A stretch of 64,000 nucleotides of DNA from contig NZ_FOBF01000029.1 of the NCBI RefSeq assembly GCF_900109355.1, positions 25,571-89,570 on the forward strand, written 5' to 3'. The position numbers and the translations under genes are program-made. Of the stretch, positions 56,966-64,000 are shown piece after piece. The notes beneath the pieces are model-generated. The model made no database searches, was not told where the DNA came from, and worked only from the letters and a program-made list of their open reading frames with translations. The DNA is from Nonomuraea pusilla. Lineage in GTDB: Bacteria > Actinomycetota > Actinomycetes > Streptosporangiales > Streptosporangiaceae. The first letter of the stretch is position 1; each line of letters begins with the position of its first letter.

Positions 56966-58726
56966 TCAGTCCATGAGCTCGCTGGCGTTGATCTTCACCT
57001 CGATGTCGAGGCGGTACGGGCTTCCTCCGCCGGTGGGTACGGGCCACAGGTAGGGCAGCGGCTGGGTCAGGTCGTAGGAGATGGGCGGATTGGTCGGCTG
57101 GACGGTGTTGACCGGGTAGATGTTCCACCGCGGTGTCTGGTCCGTCGACCCCGTTCCCGAGGTGGGCTGGGGCTGTGAGCTGGGCTGGGGCCCCGGGTGG
57201 AACGGCGGCGGGTCGATGTTGACGAACCTCATGGTCGAGCGCGGGCCCACGTTGGGCGTGCTGGTGCCACCGCCTCCTCCCCCGCCGACGGTGCCGCCGG
57301 TCGATCCGGTGCTCTGGGTGGCGGTGGCGGGCAGGTAGTGACGGTCGCTGTGGTTGGCGTCGCACGGCTGCGCGGCTCTGGCCGGGGGACGCGCTCCGTC
57401 GGCCGCCTTGAGGCGCAGCCCGAGCTCGCCCGCGATCATCAGGGCGTAGTGGCCCGCCAGCACCTTCTGCCCTTCCTTGTTGGGATGCCCTGTCTGCTGG
57501 TGCGTGTTGAACTCGTCCCCTCCCGGGGCGAGGGCGAAATTGACATTGCGAATGTAAGGGTCCTTGGTCCCCAGCTCGTGGCCGGCGAAGGCGTTCTCGA
57601 TGTCCAGCATGTCGGTGGCGATTCCGTTGTCGGCCAGGACCTGCTGCGCCTTCTTGATGGAGGCGGTCAGCCGAGGCGCCAGGGCGCGGATCTTCGGCCA
57701 GTCCGCCGCATGACCGGACTTGCGCACCAACCAGTTCATGAAGCCCAGGGGTAGGAGACCCTCCGCGGCGCCCTGTGGATAGTTGACCATCATGATCCTG
57801 GCCTTGCCGCTGGTGGCCACGTTCATCGCCCGAACGAGCTGCACCAACCGCGCCGACAGGGTCGACGGCTGCGTCAGAGGGCGGACGAACGGCGGACGCG
57901 GCGGTTCCGAGTCGGCCCATTCCTGGGCGGAGGTGCGGGTGGTGTCCAGCAGCGGGGCGATCGTGGCCTCGAGACCCCTCACGTCGCTCGACTCTTTGAG
58001 CATGGCCTTCAGCATGGGCCCGAACTCGACGTCGTTGCCGCCGAAACCGGAGATCACCAGGCTGGTGGCGTCGTCCAGTCCCTGGTTCTGCGGCGGGTTG
58101 ACGCGGCCGTGGTCGTCCTGGCCGACGAAGAAGTGCTCGCTGGCGGCGCCGGAGGAGGCGTTGAACCGGACGTCGAAGAAGACCTCGGGGTTGGCGCGGC
58201 GCAGCAAGTCGATGGCCTGCAGAACCGCCGCGCTGGCCGAACGGTGACGGAAGTCCTCGTCGTAGTCGGCCATGGTGTGCCCCTCAGCGGGGACGGCGCC
58301 GTTGGGGCCCGCGTAGAGCATGGGCTCGGGCAGGAAACCGCGCTTGTTGTAGTAGTCCCCTGCCCCGTCTCCTGACATGTACGAGTCGCCCATGATGACG
58401 ATCTTCACGACCCTCTGCCCCGGCAGCGGGACGCCCTGGCGGAACTGGGCGGGCTTGTCGTCCCCCCAGAACAGCGGCCCGCCCGGCCCCGTGCCGACAG
58501 GTGGGCAGGTGTCGGTCGGCGCGTATCGCTGAGCCAGGTACTGCAGGCCGTCGGATACCGAGGCGAGGTTCGCGAGCGATTCGGCGTCGTAGTCGTCGAG
58601 CAGCGGGACCTCGGTGATGGGGGCGGCGTTCGCGGGGGTGAAGCCGGAGCTCGCGACCAGGGCCAGGGTGAGCGCCGCGCCCGTGAGCGCGCGGGGCAGT
58701 GGCCGATGTAAGGATTTTCGCGTCAT
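56966..58726 (-). CDS. Secreted SGNH-type esterase/lipase
   Basis: A 586-residue exported protein: signal peptide RALTGAALTLALVASSG, cut near ANA at about 34. The catalytic domain (about 100-450) has all SGNH blocks: VIMGDSYMSGDGA (nucleophile Ser), FNASSGAASE (block II Gly region), SGFGGNDVEFG (GxND) and TGHPNKEGQKVLA (HxN with catalytic His preceded by Asp in the GGDEF-like turn). The last 130 residues are Pro/Gly/Ser/Thr-rich with a poly-Gly run and a small beta-rich end, perhaps a surface-attachment tail. It likely hydrolyses esters outside the cell. ATG 58726 has no strong ribosome site. Confidence 0.87.
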   Translation of the reverse strand: MTRKSLHRPLPRALTGAALTLALVASSGFTPANAAPITEVPLLDDYDAESLANLASVSDGLQYLAQRYAPTDTCPPVGTGPGGPLFWGDDKPAQFRQGVPLPGQRVVKIVIMGDSYMSGDGAGDYYNKRGFLPEPMLYAGPNGAVPAEGHTMADYDEDFRHRSASAAVLQAIDLLRRANPEVFFDVRFNASSGAASEHFFVGQDDHGRVNPPQNQGLDDATSLVISGFGGNDVEFGPMLKAMLKESSDVRGLEATIAPLLDTTRTSAQEWADSEPPRPPFVRPLTQPSTLSARLVQLVRAMNVATSGKARIMMVNYPQGAAEGLLPLGFMNWLVRKSGHAADWPKIRALAPRLTASIKKAQQVLADNGIATDMLDIENAFAGHELGTKDPYIRNVNFALAPGGDEFNTHQQTGHPNKEGQKVLAGHYALMIAGELGLRLKAADGARPPARAAQPCDANHSDRHYLPATATQSTGSTGGTVGGGGGGGTSTPNVGPRSTMRFVNIDPPPFHPGPQPSSQPQPTSGTGSTDQTPRWNIYPVNTVQPTNPPISYDLTQPLPYLWPVPTGGGSPYRLDIEVKINASELMD

Positions 58727-59144
58727 GCCGCCAACTATGAGTAAGGCTCACCTGGCGTGCCTCCTGCTGGAGAAGGAGGCCGTTCTCCGCCGACTGGCCG
58801 CCGGCCCTCCTGCAACAGGCCGGCACCTCAGCTCCGACATGGATGAACGCCGTGGGTCAGGCCGACGGCACGCCGGGCCGCCGCGACCGCCCGCCCGCTC
58901 GGCCGCGCCCTCGCCCCCCGGCAGCGACGACGGACCAGGCCCCCGCCCGGGCCGGCCGCCGCTGGAGACGCCGGCTCCGACAGCACGAGATCGGGCTGTC
59001 GTGCGCGCGGCGCACGGCCGTGCAGTCGCCGGGGCGGCGGGCGTACGCGCCGATCCTGGCCTGGAACGACGCCTCCAGCCGGCGCGGCTCCTTCCTGACC
59101 CGCGCCGCGTCCGGGACTTCGCCCGAGGCCTGCCCGGACGGAGG
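58727..59144. other. Intergenic stretch, no supported gene
   Basis: These 418 bases lie between two minus-strand genes. Plus-strand frames are open (for example 58843-59154, 103 codons) but have no ribosome site, are Arg/Pro-rich like most shadow frames in this DNA, and match nothing I know. I see no RNA gene or clear hairpin. Confidence 0.45.
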
Positions 59145-59810
59145 TCACGGGTAGCCGTACCGGCCGTGGAGGCGGACGAAGCGGGCCGGGGTGAGGACCT
59201 CGCGGCGCTCCAGCCCGTCAGGCGCCCGCTCGAACAGCACGACCTCCTCCCGCCCGCCGGGGCCGATCGGCTGCACCAGCCGTCCGCCGACCCTGAGCTG
59301 CTCGACCAGCGGCGCCGGGACCTCGGGGAAGGCGGCCGACACGAGGACCGCGTCGTACGGGCCCCGTTCAGGCACGCCGCAGCCGCCGTCGCCGACGATC
59401 GCCTCCACGTTGGCGATGCCGTGCAGGGCCAGGCTGCGCCGCGCCCGTTCGGAGAAGTCGGGCCACAGCTCGACGGTGACGACGTGGGCGGCCAGCCGCG
59501 CGAGCAGCGCCGTCTGGAAGCCGAGCCCGGTGCCGACCTCCAGCACGCGCTCGCCACCGCGCAGGCCCAGCCCCTCGATCATGCGGGCCGTGAGCGAGGG
59601 CTGCGTGGTCACCTGGCCGTGCCCGATGGGCAGCGGGGCGTCGTCGTAGGCCAGGCGGGCGGCCTGGGCGGGCACGAAGTCGGCTCTCGGCGTGGTGCGC
59701 ACCGCCTCCAGCAGGCGCTCGTCGCGGACGCCCTCCCTCTGGAGGTCGCGCGCCAGGGTCTGCGGGGAGCCCGTCGCCGTCATGCCCCGGCTCGGCCGAC
59801 CGGCGTCCAT
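59145..59810 (-). CDS. Protein-L-isoaspartate O-methyltransferase family protein
   Basis: A 221-residue SAM-dependent methyltransferase of the PCMT type. PIGHGQVTTQPSLTARMIEG, VLEVGTGLGFQTALLARLA (SAM motif I), VVTVELWPDF (motif with acidic ribose ligand), VGDGGCG and YDAVLVSAAFPEVP are all recognisable. PCMT repairs isoaspartyl damage in proteins; in actinomycetes relatives also act in peptide natural-product clusters (aspartimide formation), though no peptide precursor is nearby. The start may be ATG 59810 or ATG 59783. Standalone gene. Confidence 0.87.
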   Translation of the reverse strand: MDAGRPSRGMTATGSPQTLARDLQREGVRDERLLEAVRTTPRADFVPAQAARLAYDDAPLPIGHGQVTTQPSLTARMIEGLGLRGGERVLEVGTGLGFQTALLARLAAHVVTVELWPDFSERARRSLALHGIANVEAIVGDGGCGVPERGPYDAVLVSAAFPEVPAPLVEQLRVGGRLVQPIGPGGREEVVLFERAPDGLERREVLTPARFVRLHGRYGYP

Positions 59811-59968
59811 GTCTCCATGCTAGGCCCGTTCTCCGCATCTCGGCCGGTGGGGCGGCGTGCGGTCCCGTATGCCCTTCGCCGAGCTCCTGGTCGTCTCCTG
59901 CCTGCCGCCGCGGACGGTGGCGCTGCTCGTGCCGCAGCCGCCTCTAGATCGGACTCTGCTGGTTTCAC

Positions 59969-60001
59969 CCTTCCGGCCGGATGTTGCTTCCGGCCGGAAG
60001 G
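59969..60001. promoter_or_regulatory. Twin TTCCGGCCGGAA palindromes before the GNAT remnant
   Basis: CCTTCCGGCCGGA and TTCCGGCCGGAAGG flank a 6-base loop and can pair into a 13-bp stem. The second copy carries the GGAAGG ribosome site of the next frame, so folding would hide it. Confidence 0.5.
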
Positions 60002-60008
60002 TGTCTTC

Positions 60009-60351
60009 ATGACCACCTCTCAGGCGACCGTACGGCCCGTGAGTGCCGCAGACCGCCCCACCGTCGAACGGCTCTGGCTCATGTTCCGCCACGACATGGC
60101 AGAGTTCCAAGGCGGCCTGCCCAGCCCAGATGGCACCTATCACAGCGACGCGCCGGGGCGGGATCGGCGTGGAAGTTGCGCGGGAGGTGATCTCCCGGCA
60201 CCCCGGCCCCTGGAAGATCGCCTTCCAGGACTCGAACACGGCGGCCGTCGCGTTCTGGCGGCGCGTCGCCACCGAGATCGCTGGTGACGCGTGGACGGAG
60301 AAGCCCGAGAACGTTCCCCCGGACGTGTGGATCTCCTTCACCGCAGCCTGA
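60009..60351 (+). pseudogene. GNAT acetyltransferase with internal deletion and frameshift
   Basis: The first 50 codons (TVRPVSAADRPTVERLWL, MFRHDMAEFQGGLP) encode a GNAT N-terminus after a GGAAGG site. The C-terminal part, RRGGIGVEVAREVISRHPG, WKIAFQDSNTAAVAFWRRV, VPPDVWISFTAA, lies in the next frame. The acetyl-CoA-binding middle, about 60 residues before the R-x-x-G-I-G loop, is missing. An out-of-frame deletion near 60155 explains both facts. The gene cannot make a working enzyme. Confidence 0.82.
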
Positions 60352-60386
60352 CCGGGAATCAAGCGGGAGCGCGTCCCATCAGCAGG

Positions 60387-60593
60387 TCATGGCATGGGAA
60401 CGGCGATGCACGGCTCGTTGTCGGCGTCGTCATCGAACGGGCGCATGCACCGTGTGCAGGCCACGACGATGCCGTCGATCTCGGTGTCAGGGGCAAGCTC
60501 GATTCTGGGGGTCTCGCCAAGGACGTCGGACACGAGCAGGTCCTGCTCCTGCTCGTCGGCGAGCTGGAGCAGGGTGGCGCCGGGCCGGGTCAC
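60387..60593 (-). CDS. Small acidic protein coupled to a TetR gene
   Basis: A 68-residue frame whose GTG start at 60593 overlaps the stop of the TetR gene (GTGA). The protein is acidic, with a helical first half (LLQLADEQEQDLLVSDVLG) and a C-terminal CTRC pair plus a third cysteine that could bind metal. I do not recognise it. The ribosome site is weak, so expression would rely on coupling. It could be a real small partner protein or the tail of a lost gene. Confidence 0.4.
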   Translation of the reverse strand: MTRPGATLLQLADEQEQDLLVSDVLGETPRIELAPDTEIDGIVVACTRCMRPFDDDADNEPCIAVPMP

Positions 60594-61216
60594 CCTGGAG
60601 CGGCCGCGCGGAGGATGAGGTCCACGCCGAACTCGAAGACCTCCTGCTGGGTGAACTCGGGCAGGTCGGTGGCGAAGGAGCGCATGACCGGGTAGCGGTC
60701 GGCCGGCAGCTCGAGCAGGGAGCCGCGGACCTTGTTCCAGTGGTCGGCGTCGTCGTCCCAGCTTCTGCGCTCGGGGTAGACGGCCGCGCTCCCCATCGTG
60801 AACCTGACCAGACTGGCCGCCACACCCACCGCGGTCCGGCGGTCGAGCCCGGCGTTGAGCAGCAGCGTGTAGATCACCTCGCTGACCCGCAGGTCGCCCT
60901 CGCCGCCGAAGCCGGCCCGCATGAGGGCCGGGTGTTCGGACAGCAGCCGGAAGTAGCCGCTCATCACCCGCCGCACGCCGTCGAGCCCCGCGTCGGGCGA
61001 GTCGGGCAGCTCCAGGCTCGCCAGCAGGCGGTCATAGAGTGCGGAGAGGATCTCCTCCTTGCCCCTGAAGTAGGTGTAGAGGGCCATGGGGCGCACGCCC
61101 AGCTCCTGGGCCAGTCGCCGGACCGTGACGGCTTCGAGCCCTTCCGCGTCCATGATCCCCCCAGCGCGCTCCAGGATCGCCTCGTGGCTGAGCGTCCCTC
61201 TCGGGGTTCGGGGCAT
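60590..61216 (-). CDS. TetR family regulator of the S9 peptidase unit
   Basis: A 208-residue regulator; ATG 61216 has GGGAG eight bases upstream. The helix-turn-helix is VTVRRLAQELGVRPMALYTYF at about 32-52, and the C-terminal domain is of the TetR_C (tetracycline-repressor-like) type with HPALMRAGFGGEGDLRVSE and LVRFTMGSAAVYPE. It is divergent from the peptidase gene, and a 19-bp palindromic site lies between them, so it probably represses both. Confidence 0.87.
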   Translation of the reverse strand: MPRTPRGTLSHEAILERAGGIMDAEGLEAVTVRRLAQELGVRPMALYTYFRGKEEILSALYDRLLASLELPDSPDAGLDGVRRVMSGYFRLLSEHPALMRAGFGGEGDLRVSEVIYTLLLNAGLDRRTAVGVAASLVRFTMGSAAVYPERRSWDDDADHWNKVRGSLLELPADRYPVMRSFATDLPEFTQQEVFEFGVDLILRAAAPG

Positions 61217-61269
61217 GTGGAGGTCTCCCATCGCGATCGGCGTCTTCGTGGATCGACACCTATCGTATC

Positions 61270-61288
61270 GCGTACTGTACATGTACGC
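61270..61288. promoter_or_regulatory. Operator between TetR and S9 peptidase genes
   Basis: GCGTAC-TGTACAT-GTACGC is a perfect 6-bp inverted repeat with a nested TGTACA palindrome, 10 bases before the peptidase start. AT-rich sequence around 61258-61270 (CTATCGTATCG) may hold the -10 boxes. Confidence 0.6.
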
Positions 61289-61297
61289 TTCTGCCGC

Positions 61298-63502
61298 ATG
61301 GAGCACATGATCGACCGGTATCGCACCGCTGAGCGGCTGCTCGGCCACCACAGATCCGGCCTGGTGCGGGGAGGCAAGGTCAAGCCCGCCTGGCGCGAAG
61401 GAAGGTTCTGGTACCGGTCCGAGGGCCGGTTCCTGCTGGTGGACCCCCGTACGGGCACGAAGGAGCCGGCGTTCGACCACCCGCGGCTCGCCGCGGCGAT
61501 CGGAGCCGACCCCGGCGCGCTGCCGTTCGCCCACATCACCCTCGATGACGGTGCCGTGGTCTTCGACGCGAACGGGGCCAGGTGGCGCTGCTCGCTCGAC
61601 ACCTACGCCTGCACCAGGTCCGAGCCGCCCGGCCCCGCGGACGCCGTCTCGCCCGATGCCCGTCGCGCCGTCTTCGTGCGCGGGCACGACCTGTGGCTCC
61701 GCGACCTGGAGACGGGGCAGGAGTCCGCGCTCACCGGCGACGGCACCGAGGACCAGGCCTACGCCGTCAATCCGGACTCCGCGTCCCCGCGCACGCTCAT
61801 GCGCAACCTGGGGATGGGCGCTCCGCCGCCGGTGGTGCTGTGGTCGCCCGACTCGCGCAAGGTGCTCGCCCACCGGCTCGACCAGCGCGGCGTGGAGCTC
61901 ATGCACCTGCTGGAGAGCGCGCCGCCGGGCGGCGGGCGGCCCGTCCTGCACAGCTACCGTTACGCGGTGGCGGGCGACGAGGTGGTGCCGCGCGCCGAAC
62001 TGGTGGTGTTCGACGTCGAGACGGGTACGGCGGTGCCGTCCAAGGGTGACCCGCTGCTGGTGCCGTACCTCTCGCCCATCACGCTCAGGCGCGTGTGGTG
62101 GGCCGAGGACGGCTCCGCGGTCCACTACCTGGAGCACACGCGCGACATGCGCACACTGCGCCTGTGCGTCCTGGACCCGGAGACCGGCGAGACGCGCACG
62201 CTCGTGGAGGAGAGCGGCCCGACGAGAGTAGAGGCGACGCAGCAGTTCGCCGACCGGCCGATCGTGAAGGTGATCCCCGAGGGCGTGCTGTGGTACTCCC
62301 AGCGCGACGGCTGGGGGCACCTCTACCTGTACGGCGAGCGGACGGTTCAGCTCACCCGCGGCGAGTGGGCCGTGCAGGAGATCCTCCACGCCGACTCCTC
62401 CGGCGTCTGTTTCACCGCCTCAGGACTGGTGGCCGATGACCCCTACCGCCGCCAGGTCTGCCGCGTCGGCCTCGACGGCACCGGCTTCGCCAGGATCACC
62501 GACGACGACCTCGACCACAGCGTGAGCGTCGCCGACGACGGCTCGTGCTTCGTCGACTCCGCCTCCGCCGTGGACGTCCCGCCCGTGATCACGGTGCGCG
62601 GCTGGGACGGCCGCGTGCTGGTCGAGCTGGAGCGGGCCGACGTCTCCGGGCTGCTCGCCACGGGCTGGCGTCCACCGGAGCGCGTACGGGTCAAGGCAGC
62701 CGACGGGGTGACCGACCTGTACGGCGTGCTCCACCCCCCGCACGACCTCGATCCGGCCGGGTCCTACCCGGTGATCGATCACCCCTATCCCGGTCCGCAG
62801 ACGAACCGGGTGCGGCCCGGCTTCGACCCCGGCCTCTACGGCTACGACGCCGAGGCGGTCGCCGCGCTCGGCTTCGCCGTGCTCGCCCTCGACGGGCGCG
62901 GGACCCCGGGCAGGAGCAAGGCGTTCCACGACGCCTCCTACGGCGCCCTGGAGACGGCCGGTCACCTCGACGACCACGTGGCGGCGCTGCGCCAGCTCGC
63001 GGCCACCAGGCCGTGGCTCGACCTCGACCGCGTCGGGATCTTCGGCCGCTCCGGCGGCGGCTACGCCACCGTCCGCGCCATGCTGCGGCATCCCGACGTC
63101 TACAAGGTCGGCGTCGCCGAGTGCGGCAATCACGACCAACGGCTCTATCACGCGCTGTGGGGCGAGAGCTACGAGGGGCCCTTCGACCCAGAGCTCTACG
63201 CGCGGTCGGCCAACGGCGAGCTGGCCGACCGGCTGGAGGGCCGCCTCCTGCTCGTACACGGCGAGCTCGACGACAACGTCACGCCTCACCTCACGATGCG
63301 GCTGGTCGAGCGGCTGATCGCGGCCGACAAGGACTTCGACCTGCTCATCGTGCCAGGAGCCGAACACGCCTTCGTCGGCTACGAGCACTACGTCACCCGC
63401 CGCCGCTGGGACCACCTGGTCCGGCACCTCCTGCGCGTCGAGCCGCCCGCCGGCTTCCGGCTCGCGCCCATCCCCTTCACCCCAGAACTCTTCGACGTCT
63501 AG
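61298..63502 (+). CDS. S9 family prolyl oligopeptidase (dipeptidyl peptidase IV-like)
   Basis: A 734-residue serine peptidase: an N-terminal beta-propeller (about 30-490) and a C-terminal alpha/beta hydrolase. The triad can be placed: Ser585 in GRSGGGYAT, Asp658 or 659 in HGELDDNVTPH and His690 in GAEHAFVGYEH. DHPYPGPQTNRVRPGF and ALDGRGTPGRSKAFHDASYG mark the DPP4 branch (S9B). No signal peptide, so it probably acts on peptides in the cytoplasm. ATG 61298 lacks a ribosome site; ATG 61307 has GGAG nearby and may be the true start. A beta-lactamase-fold gene follows by 9 bases, forming an operon under TetR control. Confidence 0.9.
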   Translation: MEHMIDRYRTAERLLGHHRSGLVRGGKVKPAWREGRFWYRSEGRFLLVDPRTGTKEPAFDHPRLAAAIGADPGALPFAHITLDDGAVVFDANGARWRCSLDTYACTRSEPPGPADAVSPDARRAVFVRGHDLWLRDLETGQESALTGDGTEDQAYAVNPDSASPRTLMRNLGMGAPPPVVLWSPDSRKVLAHRLDQRGVELMHLLESAPPGGGRPVLHSYRYAVAGDEVVPRAELVVFDVETGTAVPSKGDPLLVPYLSPITLRRVWWAEDGSAVHYLEHTRDMRTLRLCVLDPETGETRTLVEESGPTRVEATQQFADRPIVKVIPEGVLWYSQRDGWGHLYLYGERTVQLTRGEWAVQEILHADSSGVCFTASGLVADDPYRRQVCRVGLDGTGFARITDDDLDHSVSVADDGSCFVDSASAVDVPPVITVRGWDGRVLVELERADVSGLLATGWRPPERVRVKAADGVTDLYGVLHPPHDLDPAGSYPVIDHPYPGPQTNRVRPGFDPGLYGYDAEAVAALGFAVLALDGRGTPGRSKAFHDASYGALETAGHLDDHVAALRQLAATRPWLDLDRVGIFGRSGGGYATVRAMLRHPDVYKVGVAECGNHDQRLYHALWGESYEGPFDPELYARSANGELADRLEGRLLLVHGELDDNVTPHLTMRLVERLIAADKDFDLLIVPGAEHAFVGYEHYVTRRRWDHLVRHLLRVEPPAGFRLAPIPFTPELFDV

Positions 63503-63511
63503 GAGTGCCCG

Positions 63512-64000
63512 TTGAGCATCGAGACCATGGTCAAGGAGACCGCCGAGTCGCTGGGCGTCGTCGGCGCCCAGGTGGCCGTCGTCAGCGGTGGGGACGTGCG
63601 CGTCTGTTCCACCGGCCTGGCCAACGCCGCGCTCGGCATCCCGGTGACGGACGACACGCTCTTCCAGATCGGCTCGACCACGAAGGTGTACACGGCCGCC
63701 CTGGTCATGCAGCTCGCCGACGCGGGTCAGGTGGACATCGACGCGCCGGTCAGCAACTATCTGCCCGAGCACCACTTCGGCGCGATCACGCCGCGGCAGC
63801 TCATGGCGATGACCAGCGGGCTGGACAACGGCCCCTATGCCGACACGGGACGCGGCGACGACTGCGTGGCCGCCTACGTGCGCCTCATCCGGGACATCCC
63901 GGCCATCCACCAGCCGGGCGCGGGTTTCGGCTACACCAACGCCTCGACCATCGTCTCCGGCCTGCTCGTGGAGCGGATCACCGGACAGTGCTGGGACGAT
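63512..64000 (+). CDS. Beta-lactamase-fold serine hydrolase, 5' part only
   Basis: The frame begins at TTG 63512, seven bases after AGGAG, nine bases past the peptidase stop, and runs off the window. The visible 163 residues carry the class C/penicillin-binding motifs STTK (SxxK, in FQIGSTTKVYTAAL) and YTN (YxN, in GFGYTNAS). There is no signal peptide, so a cytoplasmic esterase or D-aminopeptidase of the EstB/DAP type is more likely than a true antibiotic beta-lactamase. It is co-transcribed with the S9 peptidase; together they may degrade an unusual peptide. Confidence 0.85.
   Translation, partial: MSIETMVKETAESLGVVGAQVAVVSGGDVRVCSTGLANAALGIPVTDDTLFQIGSTTKVYTAALVMQLADAGQVDIDAPVSNYLPEHHFGAITPRQLMAMTSGLDNGPYADTGRGDDCVAAYVRLIRDIPAIHQPGAGFGYTNASTIVSGLLVERITGQCWDD

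Noticed and set aside
58843..59154. 103-codon plus-strand frame
   Set aside because: No ribosome site, shadow-like composition and no recognisable motif.
59145..59810. Peptide natural-product cluster around the PCMT-like gene
   Set aside because: No precursor peptide, cyclase or transporter is adjacent; it looks like a standalone methyltransferase.

Overview
The window is very GC-rich and densely coded. It has many GTG and TTG starts, frequent 4-base stop/start overlaps, SARP regulators, a lanthipeptide locus and many secreted or ABC-transport genes. All of this fits a filamentous actinomycete; I would guess the Streptosporangiales or a near relative, but nothing here fixes the genus. I see no rRNA, tRNA, CRISPR array, intact insertion sequence or phage module.

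Layout, left to right. 1-6.4 kb: the 5' part of an APH(6)-type antibiotic kinase, an M55 D-aminopeptidase, an LtrA membrane protein and a large AfsR-like SARP regulator. 6.4-12 kb: a lanthipeptide operon on the minus strand, read in the order lanL, lanA, lanT and an unknown 248-aa protein. The 36-codon precursor gene at 9131-9241 is short and easily missed. The synthetase keeps the zinc ligands of its cyclase domain, which makes it class IV (LanL-like) rather than class III. 12-23 kb: mostly housekeeping and membrane genes (a secreted protein, AIM24, a KtrB/TrkH channel coupled to a CPA1 antiporter, a lipoprotein, a GT-C-like membrane protein, a coupled pair of DMT transporters, an MFS transporter). 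23-27.4 kb: an SDR plus a two-gene ABC exporter, divergent from a regulator that joins an IS30-type HTH to a MarR-like domain. 27.5-30.2 kb: a three-gene secreted-protein operon containing a metzincin protease, divergent from a TetR gene that looks leaderless.

30-38.5 kb: an APH-fold kinase, a 106-aa internally deleted acyl-CoA carboxylase carboxyltransferase, several tandem-repeat arrays, a FAD monooxygenase/MarR pair with clear palindromic operators, and a transmembrane regulator. That regulator joins a SARP DNA-binding module, one membrane helix and an extracytoplasmic amino-acid-type binding domain, and it lies divergent from a secreted protein. 38.5-43.4 kb: an EF-G-binding-type protein, a WGR/beta-propeller protein, an MFS relic, then a resistance pair (macrolide glycosyltransferase and Vat/CatB acetyltransferase) with a divergent TetR. 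43.4-47 kb: a GH15 glucanohydrolase coupled to a membrane protein, a graveyard of gene fragments and a DHFR-fold reductase.

47-57 kb: a well-defined catabolic regulon. A GntR/UTRA repressor is divergent from an operon for a sugar-type ABC importer (binding lipoprotein, double ATPase, two permeases), an LsrF-family class I aldolase, a GlpD-like FAD dehydrogenase and a LyxK/EryA-like FGGY kinase. Three copies of one palindrome (CCTGTC-N2-ACAGG core) sit at the two promoters, and a hairpin closes the operon. I infer uptake, phosphorylation, oxidation and aldol cleavage of a sugar alcohol. 57-64 kb: a secreted SGNH esterase, a PCMT-family methyltransferase, a GNAT pseudogene, and a TetR-controlled S9 peptidase followed by a beta-lactamase-fold gene that runs off the window.

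The most interesting items are the class IV lanthipeptide locus with its partner protein, the SARP-transmembrane-binding-protein fusion, the mini carboxyltransferase, the hybrid Lsr/polyol catabolic operon, and the unusual number of short tandem repeats, several of them in frame inside domain linkers.
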